Part shown: one piece after another, positions 1 through 5,226 of the stretch | Position numbering within the stretch: the stretch's first letter is position 1 | Layout of the letters: every line of letters begins with the position of its first letter | Assembly (NCBI GenBank): GCA_963519075.1 | Contig: CAUQMH010000079.1 | Span: 1 to 7,008 of the forward strand | Source: JABCPE02 sp963519075 | GTDB taxonomy: Bacteria; Bacteroidota; Bacteroidia; Flavobacteriales; Weeksellaceae | Direction: 5' to 3' | DNA: 7,008 bases | Program-made: the position numbers and the translations under genes | The notes under the pieces: model-generated | The model's database searches: none | What the model was told of the DNA's origin: nothing | Seen by the model: only the letters and a program-made list of their open reading frames with translations

Positions 1-463
1 GCGCTGGCTGAAAGTGCGTAAAACCAAGCGTAGGAAGGTCTTTATATTTCAGTGCGAAATCGGACAATTTTTTGATAACATTCACCAGTTGTTTGCGGAT
101 AATGAGCAGCCCATCACGGATTTGAATCAAATCAGTATTATCCCCCACAAACGCAGAAGTAGCCCCAAGGTGGATGATTCCCTTCGCCAGAGGAGCGGCA
201 TCTCCGTAAGTATGCACATGCGCCATCACATCATGGCGGAATTTCTTTTCGTATTCGGCTGCTTTAGCAAAGTCTATATTTTGGGCTTGTTCTTTCAGCT
301 GTGCTATCTGCTCATCAGAAATATCTAAACCTAAATCTTTTTCGATTTCAGCAAGAGCAATCCAAAGCTGTCTCCAAGTGCGAAACTTATTCTCAGGTGA
401 AAAATTATAAAGCATCTCCTCGCTAGAATAGCGCTCTTCAAGAGGGTTTTTGTAAGAATTCAT
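1..463 (-). CDS. purB: Adenylosuccinate lyase, N-terminal part (cut by window edge)
   Basis: Cytosolic purine biosynthesis enzyme. It removes fumarate from SAICAR to give AICAR and from adenylosuccinate to give AMP. The minus-strand frame opens with ATG at 463-461 (MNSYKNPLEERYSS) and is still open at base 1, so about 154 residues of a usual 450-480 are present. Visible signatures are RHDVMAHVHTYGDAAP (about residues 74-89, with the conserved His of the HDV motif), HLGATSAFVGDNTDL just after it, and LPTLGFTHFQPA at the cut end. These match the human-type ADSL subclass rather than the Bacillus subtilis type. Active-site residues of the second half, including the flexible signature loop, lie outside the window. 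The base composition is visibly less AT-rich than the genes to the right, as expected for a core gene beside acquired DNA. The gene is divergent from everything up to 4888. Product assignment is secure. Confidence 0.95.
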   Translation of the reverse strand, partial: MNSYKNPLEERYSSEEMLYNFSPENKFRTWRQLWIALAEIEKDLGLDISDEQIAQLKEQAQNIDFAKAAEYEKKFRHDVMAHVHTYGDAAPLAKGIIHLGATSAFVGDNTDLIQIRDGLLIIRKQLVNVIKKLSDFALKYKDLPTLGFTHFQPA

Positions 464-487
464 AGTTTATATTTTGATGTCAAAAAT

Positions 488-515
488 AATGATTTCTGAT
501 GAATTAAAAATCATT
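488..515. repeat. 8-bp inverted repeat in the purB leader
   Basis: AATGATTT (488-495) and AAATCATT (508-515) are perfect inverted copies separated by 12 bases, between the candidate purB promoter and its start codon. It could be a weak leader hairpin or an operator. The arms are AT-rich, there is no T-run, and no purine-riboswitch-like conserved core is visible. Confidence 0.25.
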
Positions 516-523
516 TCCCTGCT

Positions 524-558
524 AAAATTTATAAATACTTTTTTATTATCTTTTTCAA
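524..558 (-). promoter_or_regulatory. Candidate purB promoter (weak match)
   Basis: Read on the minus strand, TAAATTTT (531-524) matches the Bacteroidota -7 box TAnnTTTG at all but the last position. TTG (558-556) lies 24 bases upstream as a possible -33 element, slightly wide of the usual spacing. It is placed about 60 bases before the purB ATG. In DNA this AT-rich a near match could be chance. Confidence 0.25.
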
Positions 559-586
559 AAAAGTAAATTTCAGTAAACTACTTTAA

Positions 587-787
587 AACAAAAAAACTTA
601 TTTCAAGCCAACTAGTGAACATGAACATTTAAGACAAGAAAGTATAAAATCAAGAAATGAGAAATTGCAAAAATATGACCTACAATCAGAACAAATACGA
701 GCATTACAAGAAAAAATAGAGGAAATGAGTAAAAAATTAGAACAAGAAGAACAAACACAAAACAACAACACAATGAATATCGCCTAA
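587..787 (+). pseudogene. Truncated gene tail, possibly of a tyrosine recombinase
   Basis: An open frame of 66 codons runs from just after a stop (584-586) to TAA at 785-787. It has no ATG until late in the frame, so it reads as the 3' end of a gene that lost its front. The translation begins NKKTYFKPTSEHEHLRQES and then becomes a Gln/Glu/Lys-rich heptad-like stretch (about residues 23-57, likely coiled coil) with an Asn-rich end. A terminator follows 6 bases after the stop, as expected for a genuine gene end. I infer an integrase remnant because tyrosine recombinases end with a Thr/Tyr segment carrying the nucleophile (here KTYFKPT) followed by a charged helical tail, and because such genes commonly sit at element ends. 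None of the catalytic Arg/His boxes remain, so the family is unproven. It could instead be any coiled-coil C-terminus. Confidence 0.4.
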
Positions 788-793
788 TATTTT

Positions 794-826
794 GTCCAGT
801 TTTTTATGCAATAAACTGGACTTTTT
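794..826 (+). terminator. Rho-independent terminator after the gene tail
   Basis: GTCCAGTTT (794-802) pairs perfectly with AAACTGGAC (813-821) around a 10-base loop, followed by five T (822-826). It ends the frame at 587-787. It also abuts the promoter box of the AbiE operon at 828, so it shields that operon from read-through. The same inverted repeat may double as an operator (see findings). Confidence 0.8.
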
Positions 827-827
827 A

Positions 828-835
828 TATCTTTG
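828..835 (+). promoter_or_regulatory. -7 promoter box for the AbiE operon
   Basis: TATCTTTG fits the Bacteroidota -7 consensus TAnnTTTG exactly and lies 18 bases before the TTG start at 854. This implies a very short leader. No convincing TTG -33 element is visible at the usual distance, because that region is occupied by the terminator stem. It may therefore be a weak or regulated promoter. Confidence 0.55.
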
Positions 836-853
836 TAGAATAAAATAAAGACA

Positions 854-1576
854 TTGACAACTACGCAGTTCATAAACGATAAAATAAATTACCTGCCTAA
901 AGGTTATATTTTCACCTATTCTGATTTTTTAACCGAAGAAAAACAGAATAAAGAGGCTATTATCAAAGCCTTAAACCGAATGGCTAAATCTGGAAAAATA
1001 GAAAAACTATCCAAAGGAAAATTCTACAAACCTGAGATTACCCGTTTTGGTAAACTGAATCCCAATAATTATCAAATTGTTAAAGACCTGCTTGTAGACA
1101 ATGGAAAAACAATAGGTTACCTCACAGGATTAAGTATTTACAATGAATTAGGATTTACAACACAGATTAGTAATAGTATTCAAATTGGGAAAAACAATAT
1201 CCGTTCACCATTTAAAAGAGGTATATTCAATATTTCTATGGTACAACAAAAAAACACGATTAATAAAGAAAATATACCTTACCTTCAACTTCTTGATATA
1301 TTAAGATTTATTAAAAACATTCCTGATACGACACCCGAAAAAGTCATAGTCAGACTAATAGAAATTTTCAAAGACTTTGAAGAAAAAGATTTTAAAATAA
1401 TGATAAGATTATCAATGAAATACCCAGCATCAACAAGGGCGATTTTAGGAGCGATTTTAGAAAAAATGAATATCAATACAGATGATTTAAAAACCTCGCT
1501 AAATCCCATCTCTACATACGAAATTCAGGGCATTGAAAACATTCTGCCTAACGCCAAAAACTGGAACATCAAATGA
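854..1576 (+). CDS. abiEi: AbiEi-type antitoxin (type IV TA; DUF6088-like)
   Basis: Antitoxin of the AbiE abortive-infection/toxin-antitoxin system. Family members repress their own operon through an N-terminal winged helix and counteract AbiEii without forming a stable complex with it. The 240-residue frame has a winged-helix-like start (about 5-60: LPKGYIFTYSDFL, then KEAIIKALNRMAKSGKIEKL and SKGKFYKP), followed by the family-typical segment GYLTGLSIYNELGFTTQ (about 88-104). A helical C-terminal half ends with the ASTRAILGAILEKM region. The start is taken as TTG at 854. An in-frame TAG lies at 836-838 and the next ATG would remove most of the winged helix. A -7 box at 828 fits this start. 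There is no strong Shine-Dalgarno site, only an A-rich leader ending AAAG. The stop overlaps the toxin start as ATGA (1573-1576), which points to translational coupling. The family call is confident from sequence plus neighbour; exact DNA targets are unknown. Confidence 0.9.
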   Translation: MTTTQFINDKINYLPKGYIFTYSDFLTEEKQNKEAIIKALNRMAKSGKIEKLSKGKFYKPEITRFGKLNPNNYQIVKDLLVDNGKTIGYLTGLSIYNELGFTTQISNSIQIGKNNIRSPFKRGIFNISMVQQKNTINKENIPYLQLLDILRFIKNIPDTTPEKVIVRLIEIFKDFEEKDFKIMIRLSMKYPASTRAILGAILEKMNINTDDLKTSLNPISTYEIQGIENILPNAKNWNIK

Positions 1577-2532
1577 AACTACACGAAGATAAAAAACAAT
1601 TCCAAGAAGCGGTAAGATTTACAGCTCAGCAAATGGGAATATTAGATATTTATGTAGAAAAAGACTATTGGGTTTGTTATGCTTTGAAACAGATTTTCAG
1701 CAGTCCTGTGGCTGAATATTCTATTTTCAAGGGCGGTACAGCTCTTTCAAAATGCTATAAGGTCATTGAACGATTTTCAGAGGACATAGACCTTGTTGTA
1801 ATAAAATCCAGTGAAGAAACTCCCAATCAGCTCAAAAATAAAATCAAAAAAATATCTGAAGTAGTAAATGAGGTTCTGCCTGAAATCCCAATCAGTGGAG
1901 TGACACAAAAAATGGGAATGAATAGGAAAACCGCACATTCTTATTCTCGAAACTTTGAGGGCAGTTTTGGGCAAATTAGAGATGTTATTATTGTAGAAGC
2001 TTCTTGGCTTGGATATTTTGAACCAAATGAAAAACGCCAAATCAGAACTTTTATTACAGAAATGATGGAACAAAACCATCAACAAGAAATGATAAAAGAA
2101 TTCTGTTTAGAACCATTTGATGTTTCGGTTCTTAATCCTAAACGCACTTTTTGTGAGAAAATCATGAGTCTTGTCCGTTTCTCTTATACCGAAAATCCAA
2201 TACAAGATTTAAGAAGTAAAATAAGACATATCTATGATTTACACCAATTATTGAAAAACGAAGAAATCATAACATTCTTTGAAAGCAGTGATTTCCCTGA
2301 AATGCTGGAAAAAGTAAGAAAAGATGATGTTTTAAGCTATAAAAACAATAACAACTGGCTTTCCCAACCACTGAAAAACGCCTTAATTTTCAAAAATTTA
2401 GAAGAAGTTTGGAAAGAATTATCAAATACTTATAATACAGATTTCAAACATCTAGTTTATGGTAGCTTACCAAAAGAAGAGAATGTTTTAGATACTTTGA
2501 GAAAAATAAAAGCAAGGATAGAAAATGATTGA
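1573..2532 (+). CDS. abiEii: AbiEii/AbiGii-type nucleotidyltransferase toxin
   Basis: Toxin of the AbiE pair, a DNA-polymerase-beta-fold nucleotidyltransferase. Relatives bind GTP or transfer nucleotides to tRNA, halting growth when a phage infects. The 319-residue protein has the nucleotidyltransferase core. FKGGTALSK (52-60) is followed by RFSEDIDLVV (67-76), giving the Gly-Gly-Thr loop and the metal-binding pair Asp71/Asp73. IRDVIIVEASW (135-145) supplies the likely third acidic strand. NPKRTFCEKIMSL (188-200) contains the conserved Glu-Lys, and RHIYDLHQLL (218-227) holds the late conserved Asp. All expected core residues appear intact, so an active toxin is likely. An early segment, YVEKDYWVCYALK (27-39), is also typical of the family. 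The start codon overlaps the antitoxin stop. The gene ends inside a 10-bp tandem repeat (2521-2546) that leads into the next gene. The specific acceptor or nucleotide cannot be read from sequence. Confidence 0.93.
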   Translation: MKLHEDKKQFQEAVRFTAQQMGILDIYVEKDYWVCYALKQIFSSPVAEYSIFKGGTALSKCYKVIERFSEDIDLVVIKSSEETPNQLKNKIKKISEVVNEVLPEIPISGVTQKMGMNRKTAHSYSRNFEGSFGQIRDVIIVEASWLGYFEPNEKRQIRTFITEMMEQNHQQEMIKEFCLEPFDVSVLNPKRTFCEKIMSLVRFSYTENPIQDLRSKIRHIYDLHQLLKNEEIITFFESSDFPEMLEKVRKDDVLSYKNNNNWLSQPLKNALIFKNLEEVWKELSNTYNTDFKHLVYGSLPKEENVLDTLRKIKARIEND

Positions 2533-2546
2533 AAATGATTGAAAAT
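2521..2546 (+). repeat. 10-bp tandem repeat at the toxin/third-gene junction
   Basis: GAAAATGATT occurs twice in direct tandem (2521-2530 and 2531-2540), followed by a partial third copy GAAAAT (2541-2546). It contains the AbiEii stop and the start of the next gene. With one copy removed, the ATG of the downstream gene would overlap the toxin stop. The duplication converts that overlap to a 2-base gap. Confidence 0.75.
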
Positions 2547-3440
2547 ATAGAATACAGCAATATGATTATTACTTCTTTATATGATTTAGATGAAATGGTT
2601 AAACAATTTATACCATGGGAAAACCAAGAACCTAAAGCAAAAAAAATCTATTTTACTATTACCAATGATGAAGATGAATTATGTATAAAATATATAAGTA
2701 AAGAAGAGTATGAAAAAAATAAAGAAGATGAGGGATATTTTCACACATCTTTAAATTATAGTGAGTTTGACACTTTTTTTGATAAAGAAGTTTGGGAGAA
2801 TGATTTTTACCGCTACCTCTATAGTTTCAGACCACCCATTGAAGACCTCATCGCTAAATCTTTTTTAGACACTATAAAAACCCTTGAAGAACATAAAGCA
2901 AAGGTTTTATGTATAGATTTTATTAACAAGATTAATGATTCTAATGCTTTTTTGAATGACATATTAGAGGATGGTGATTGGAAACAAAATAGCAATGAAT
3001 TTCAAAAATTCGCAGCCTCTCATTTTTTAGAGTTTAATACATCTCTTTACCCCAATATTAAAAGAATTATTACGAATATTTTTCCTGAACTCTTGGAAAA
3101 CACTGTCACTATTGAATCTTTATCTCAAAATACCAATCAACCTTATTGTAAAAATATTTTCAGAAATAAAGAAGCAGAAGATTGGTTTTATTCTATGTTA
3201 GAAGAGTTTAATGTAAGTAATGGAGAACGAGGTTTTGGGGCTGTGACTGCTGGTATTTTTAGAAATAATAATTGTAAGAATCATATATTAAAAAGCCATT
3301 TAAAACAAAAAGAATACATACAATACCTCAATGAGAGATTTAATAAAACTATGCCTCTCACAAACTTTTCTAATTCTGATAACTATTCAAACGATATAGA
3401 AAAATCTATTCAATTACACATCAATTCTTCACCCGAATAA
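2535..3440 (+). CDS. Uncharacterised protein in the AbiE operon
   Basis: I do not recognise this 301-residue protein. The start is taken as ATG at 2535; a TTG at 2529 in the same frame would add two residues. The protein appears soluble, with no signal peptide or membrane segment. It has an acidic N-terminal region (about 38-100, with a run of Asp/Glu/Lys, then WENDFYRYLYSFRPPIEDL), a helical middle, and a C-terminal segment that looks like a separate domain (about 209-295). Landmarks in that domain are FRNKEAEDWFYSMLEEF, NGERGFGAVTAGIFRNNN, YIQYLNERFNK and FSNSDNY. The layout vaguely recalls Bacteroidota mobile-element regulators such as RteC, but I see no firm motif match. It lies 2 bases after AbiEii with no terminator between and no obvious promoter of its own, so it is most likely co-transcribed with the toxin-antitoxin pair. 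The next gene has its own promoter. No catalytic residues can be named. Confidence 0.8.
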   Translation: MIENIEYSNMIITSLYDLDEMVKQFIPWENQEPKAKKIYFTITNDEDELCIKYISKEEYEKNKEDEGYFHTSLNYSEFDTFFDKEVWENDFYRYLYSFRPPIEDLIAKSFLDTIKTLEEHKAKVLCIDFINKINDSNAFLNDILEDGDWKQNSNEFQKFAASHFLEFNTSLYPNIKRIITNIFPELLENTVTIESLSQNTNQPYCKNIFRNKEAEDWFYSMLEEFNVSNGERGFGAVTAGIFRNNNCKNHILKSHLKQKEYIQYLNERFNKTMPLTNFSNSDNYSNDIEKSIQLHINSSPE

Positions 3441-3459
3441 ATCCGAATTTTCACCGAAT
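3433..3459 (+). repeat. Three helically phased CCGAAT direct repeats
   Basis: CCGAAT is present at 3433-3438, 3443-3448 and 3454-3459, with start-to-start spacing of 10 and 11 bases, about one helical turn each. The outer copies extend to CCGAATAAA. They straddle the stop codon of the upstream gene and end 11 bases before the -7 box at 3471. A protein could therefore contact all three on one DNA face at the promoter. The first copy is partly coding. Confidence 0.45.
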
Positions 3460-3470
3460 AAAGAAGCCAA

Positions 3471-3478
3471 TATATTTG
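3471..3478 (+). promoter_or_regulatory. -7 promoter box for the HTH gene
   Basis: TATATTTG matches TAnnTTTG exactly, 24 bases before the ATG at 3503. The -33 position falls around 3447-3451 (TTTTC, a poor match to TTTG), overlapping the phased CCGAAT repeats. An upstream TTG in the HTH frame (3476-3478) is part of this box and so is not a credible start codon. Confidence 0.55.
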
Positions 3479-3495
3479 CCTCATAATTTTAATAT

Positions 3496-3505
3496 CATAA
3501 TTATG
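3496..3505. promoter_or_regulatory. Palindrome overlapping the HTH start codon
   Basis: CATAATTATG is a perfect 10-bp palindrome whose last three bases are the ATG start. CATAATT also occurs as a direct copy at 3482-3488, 14 bases upstream. It could be an operator for autoregulation by the encoded HTH protein. The AT-rich sequence makes chance possible. Confidence 0.3.
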
Positions 3506-3790
3506 GAAACAAATATGTTAATCCAAATAAGCCCTGAACAACTATCACAGATGATAATTTCAGGCATCAGAGAAGAACTACAAAAGTTCCAGTCGGTTTC
3601 GGGAGAAAAGTCTAATAACAAAGACTTGATGACACGCAAAGAGGTATGTGACTACTTACAGTGTTCGCAAACAAGTCTTTGGGATTGGACAAGAAAAGGA
3701 AAAATCATTGCTACAAAAGTAGGTAAGAAAAAAGTATTATACAGAAAAAAAGATGTAGATACATTTCTCAATGACCAAGTTTCAGCATAG
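3503..3790 (+). CDS. Small HTH (excisionase/MerR-like, HTH_17) DNA-binding protein
   Basis: A 95-residue DNA-binding protein of the kind found next to integrases, Rep and mobilisation genes in Bacteroidota mobile elements. It probably acts as an excisionase or a local transcription regulator. The first part, LIQISPEQLSQMIISGIREEL (about 6-26), is a typical helical lead-in for this group. The DNA-binding unit is LMTRKEVCDYLQCSQTSLWDW (about 42-62), a helix-turn-helix, followed by the wing-like GKIIATKVGKKKVLYRKKDV (about 66-85). ATG at 3503 is preferred over TTG at 3476, because the latter is inside the promoter box; ATG at 3515 is a second option. The gene sits 62 bases after the uncharacterised gene and 168 bases before the Rep-like gene. 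Its control region carries phased repeats and a palindrome, consistent with self-regulation. The excisionase role is inference. Confidence 0.85.
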   Translation: METNMLIQISPEQLSQMIISGIREELQKFQSVSGEKSNNKDLMTRKEVCDYLQCSQTSLWDWTRKGKIIATKVGKKKVLYRKKDVDTFLNDQVSA

Positions 3791-3812
3791 CTTTCCACTA
3801 TCAAAATTCTTA

Positions 3813-3862
3813 GGATAAACAGCTCAAGGCAATGAGGTGCACATCTTTGCCCTGACTTATCC
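3813..3862 (+). other. Nested inverted repeats: candidate origin or structured RNA
   Basis: An outer pair GGATAA (3813-3818) / TTATCC (3857-3862) encloses an inner pair GGCAA (3828-3832) / TTGCC (3847-3851) around a 14-base loop containing GGTGCAC. The stretch is visibly GC-richer than its flanks and codes for nothing on either strand that I can support. Its position between an HTH gene and a Rep-like gene suggests a replication or transfer origin, or a structured leader. The internal interruptions make it a weak hairpin, so this is a candidate only. Confidence 0.35.
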
Positions 3863-3900
3863 AAAATCTAAAAAAACATTTTTTATGAAAACATTGATTA

Positions 3901-3922
3901 TGTGTTATTTAAATATAACACA
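3901..3922. promoter_or_regulatory. 8-bp inverted repeat before the Rep-like gene
   Basis: TGTGTTAT (3901-3908) and ATAACACA (3915-3922) are perfect inverted copies separated by 6 AT bases, 36 bases before the ATG at 3959. The arms contain G/C pairs, making it less likely to be chance than the surrounding AT palindromes. Likely roles are an operator (perhaps for the adjacent HTH protein) or a Rep binding site. There is no T-run, so it is not a terminator. Confidence 0.5.
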
Positions 3923-3958
3923 AGAAAACTTATTTATTAATCACAAAAAATTTAATAT

Positions 3959-4888
3959 ATGCAAGATAATATTAGAATTTATTTTACAGAAAAAGTAAAA
4001 TTCGAACAAATTATAAAGAAGAATCATGAATTTAATTGTACTATTAACAGTAATGACATTAAAAATGACAGGCTTGAGCACTCTATTTATCCTATTGTAG
4101 GACAAATCGGAACATTGACTTATGTAATTACTCAAAATGGAGCATACATAGAAAATTCCTTACACAAGTATCACAATTCAAATACAATAGGACAAGACAT
4201 CAACTACAATGACTTCTCATATTGTGAGATAACTCAAGCATTAAATAACTTGCAAAAACAAATCCCTGAATATGATTTTATCAATACAAAAATCACTTCT
4301 TTAGAATTTGGATTTAACTTAAAATTAGAGCGGTCAGTTCAAGAAATCATTAAAAATAATATTCTTCTATGGAATTTTAAACCTCACTATTTCTTTCAAG
4401 ACAACAAAGGTTTTCTGATGAAAAAGTTCAAAATGGACAATAGTACATTTAAAATTTATGACAAAGGTGCTCAGAATAATTTGGATTATCCTTTGCTCAG
4501 AATTGAGATAAAACACAACCATAAACAGTTGAAAAATAAAGATTTAGGAATTATAACTTTTCTAGATTTATATGACTCTAAAAAGCTACAATCCCTATTT
4601 CTAGATTTTCTCAAAAGATTTGACCAGCTAGTCATCGTGGATAATCGTTTTACCTCAAATTTATCAAAAGCAGAGAAAGAATATTTGGGTAATCAGTTAG
4701 AATATACTTACTGGAATAGAAATTTTGGTTCTGATAGTACCAAAAATAGACACAAGAAAAAGTTCCGTGAATTCATTCGATACAATAATCTAATGACTAC
4801 TTTTTACTACCTTAAACAAAAAATTACAGATAAATACCACGAACTTTTTAAAGACTGTGAGGGTACACCTATCAACACATCAGATTAA
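3959..4888 (+). CDS. Replication initiator-like protein (gene II/Rep type)
   Basis: A 309-residue soluble protein that I read as a rolling-circle-type initiator related to filamentous-phage gene II or small-element Rep proteins. Recognisable segments in order are TQNGAYIENSLHKYHN (58-73, like the conserved 'GS-x-K' strand of gene II proteins), TKITSLEFGFNL (110-121, a hydrophobic strand at the position of the Rep 'R-x-D' motif), FKIYDKGAQ (164-172, the characteristic KIYDK strand) and YPLLRIEIKHNHKQL (177-191, the R-x-E-x-K strand). A basic region, TKNRHKKKFREFIR (261-274), may bind DNA. A catalytic nicking tyrosine cannot be assigned with confidence. The ATG at 3959 follows an A-rich leader. 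A strong terminator begins 5 bases after the stop. The preceding HTH gene and structured region fit a small integrated element, but no relaxase or capsid gene is present here. A diverged Rep homologue with another role is possible. Confidence 0.8.
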   Translation: MQDNIRIYFTEKVKFEQIIKKNHEFNCTINSNDIKNDRLEHSIYPIVGQIGTLTYVITQNGAYIENSLHKYHNSNTIGQDINYNDFSYCEITQALNNLQKQIPEYDFINTKITSLEFGFNLKLERSVQEIIKNNILLWNFKPHYFFQDNKGFLMKKFKMDNSTFKIYDKGAQNNLDYPLLRIEIKHNHKQLKNKDLGIITFLDLYDSKKLQSLFLDFLKRFDQLVIVDNRFTSNLSKAEKEYLGNQLEYTYWNRNFGSDSTKNRHKKKFREFIRYNNLMTTFYYLKQKITDKYHELFKDCEGTPINTSD

Positions 4889-4892
4889 ATAT

Positions 4893-4939
4893 AATGACAA
4901 GTTTTCCCATAGTGTAGTTGGGTAAAACTTGTCATTTTT
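4893..4939 (+). terminator. Strong rho-independent terminator after the Rep-like gene
   Basis: AATGACAAGTTTT (4893-4905) pairs with AAAACTTGTCATT (4924-4936), and CCCA (4906-4909) continues the stem with TGGG (4919-4922) across a single bulged T (4923). This gives 17 base pairs around a 9-base loop, followed by a short T-run reaching 4939. It begins 5 bases after the stop and separates this gene from the convergent helicase gene. The unusually long stem could also serve a replication or integration role. Confidence 0.88.
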
Positions 4940-5071
4940 ATTTGAGCATTTTCATAATTTTGAAATCTCATGAACTACTACAAAAAGTTTAAATTTATTC
5001 GTAATATTGGCATTAAACCCATAATATTTAAACCTTATCTTAAGGATAGCTCTATTAATATAATCTACTAC

Positions 5072-5087
5072 TATTTAAATTTAAATA
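5072..5087. repeat. 16-bp perfect AT palindrome
   Basis: TATTTAAATTTAAATA reads identically on both strands. It consists only of A and T in a very AT-rich spacer, so chance is a real possibility. It could be a protein-binding site or mark an element boundary. Confidence 0.3.
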
Positions 5088-5145
5088 ATATTTTCTATAT
5101 TTATTAATCTATCATATAAATCTATAAACAAGGCTACCCATCTAC

Positions 5146-5205
5146 TTATTCATAAAATTTATAAGCCGTATATTCTCCTACCTTATAGATGATTCTATAC
5201 TGTTT
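5146..5205 (-). pseudogene. Possible C-terminal scrap of a RelE/ParE-type toxin
   Basis: The minus-strand frame between stops (5206-5208 and 5146-5148) reads KQYRIIYKVGEYTAYKFYE. The YRIIYKV pattern followed by a hydrophobic strand resembles the last beta-strands of RelE/ParE ribonuclease or gyrase toxins (often 'YRIIYxI...'). Only 19 codons remain, there is no start codon, and no antitoxin is visible, so if real it is a dead fragment. It lies directly downstream of the helicase gene. The segment is short enough that coincidence cannot be excluded. Confidence 0.25.
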
Positions 5206-5226
5206 TTATAATTAGACATAACTCAC

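Larger units (their letters stand above)
4940..5226. other. AT-rich intergenic region between convergent genes
   Basis: No gene is supported here apart from a possible toxin scrap at 5146-5205. The stretch has a small hairpin, CCTTA-TCT-TAAGG (5033-5045), and a 16-bp palindrome at 5072-5087. I see no clear terminator for the minus-strand helicase gene that ends at 5227, and no exact TAnnTTTG promoter box was noted. Confidence 0.6.

Noticed and set aside
14..328. Plus-strand open frame of 104 codons
   Set aside because: It is antisense to purB, whose minus-strand translation matches adenylosuccinate lyase throughout. No promoter or ribosome site was seen.
3476..3502. Upstream TTG start that would add nine residues to the HTH protein
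   Set aside because: The TTG is the end of the TATATTTG promoter box, so it would lie upstream of the transcript start. ATG at 3503 fits better.
3885..3998. Short plus-strand frame (37 codons) starting ATG at 3885, overlapping the Rep-like gene start
   Set aside because: Low-complexity AT-driven composition, no ribosome site, and it runs out of frame into the Rep-like gene. A leader-peptide role cannot be supported.
3652..4135. Minus-strand frames of 64-70 codons across the HTH gene, spacer and Rep-like start
   Set aside because: They are antisense to better supported genes, with no start signals and no recognisable protein features.
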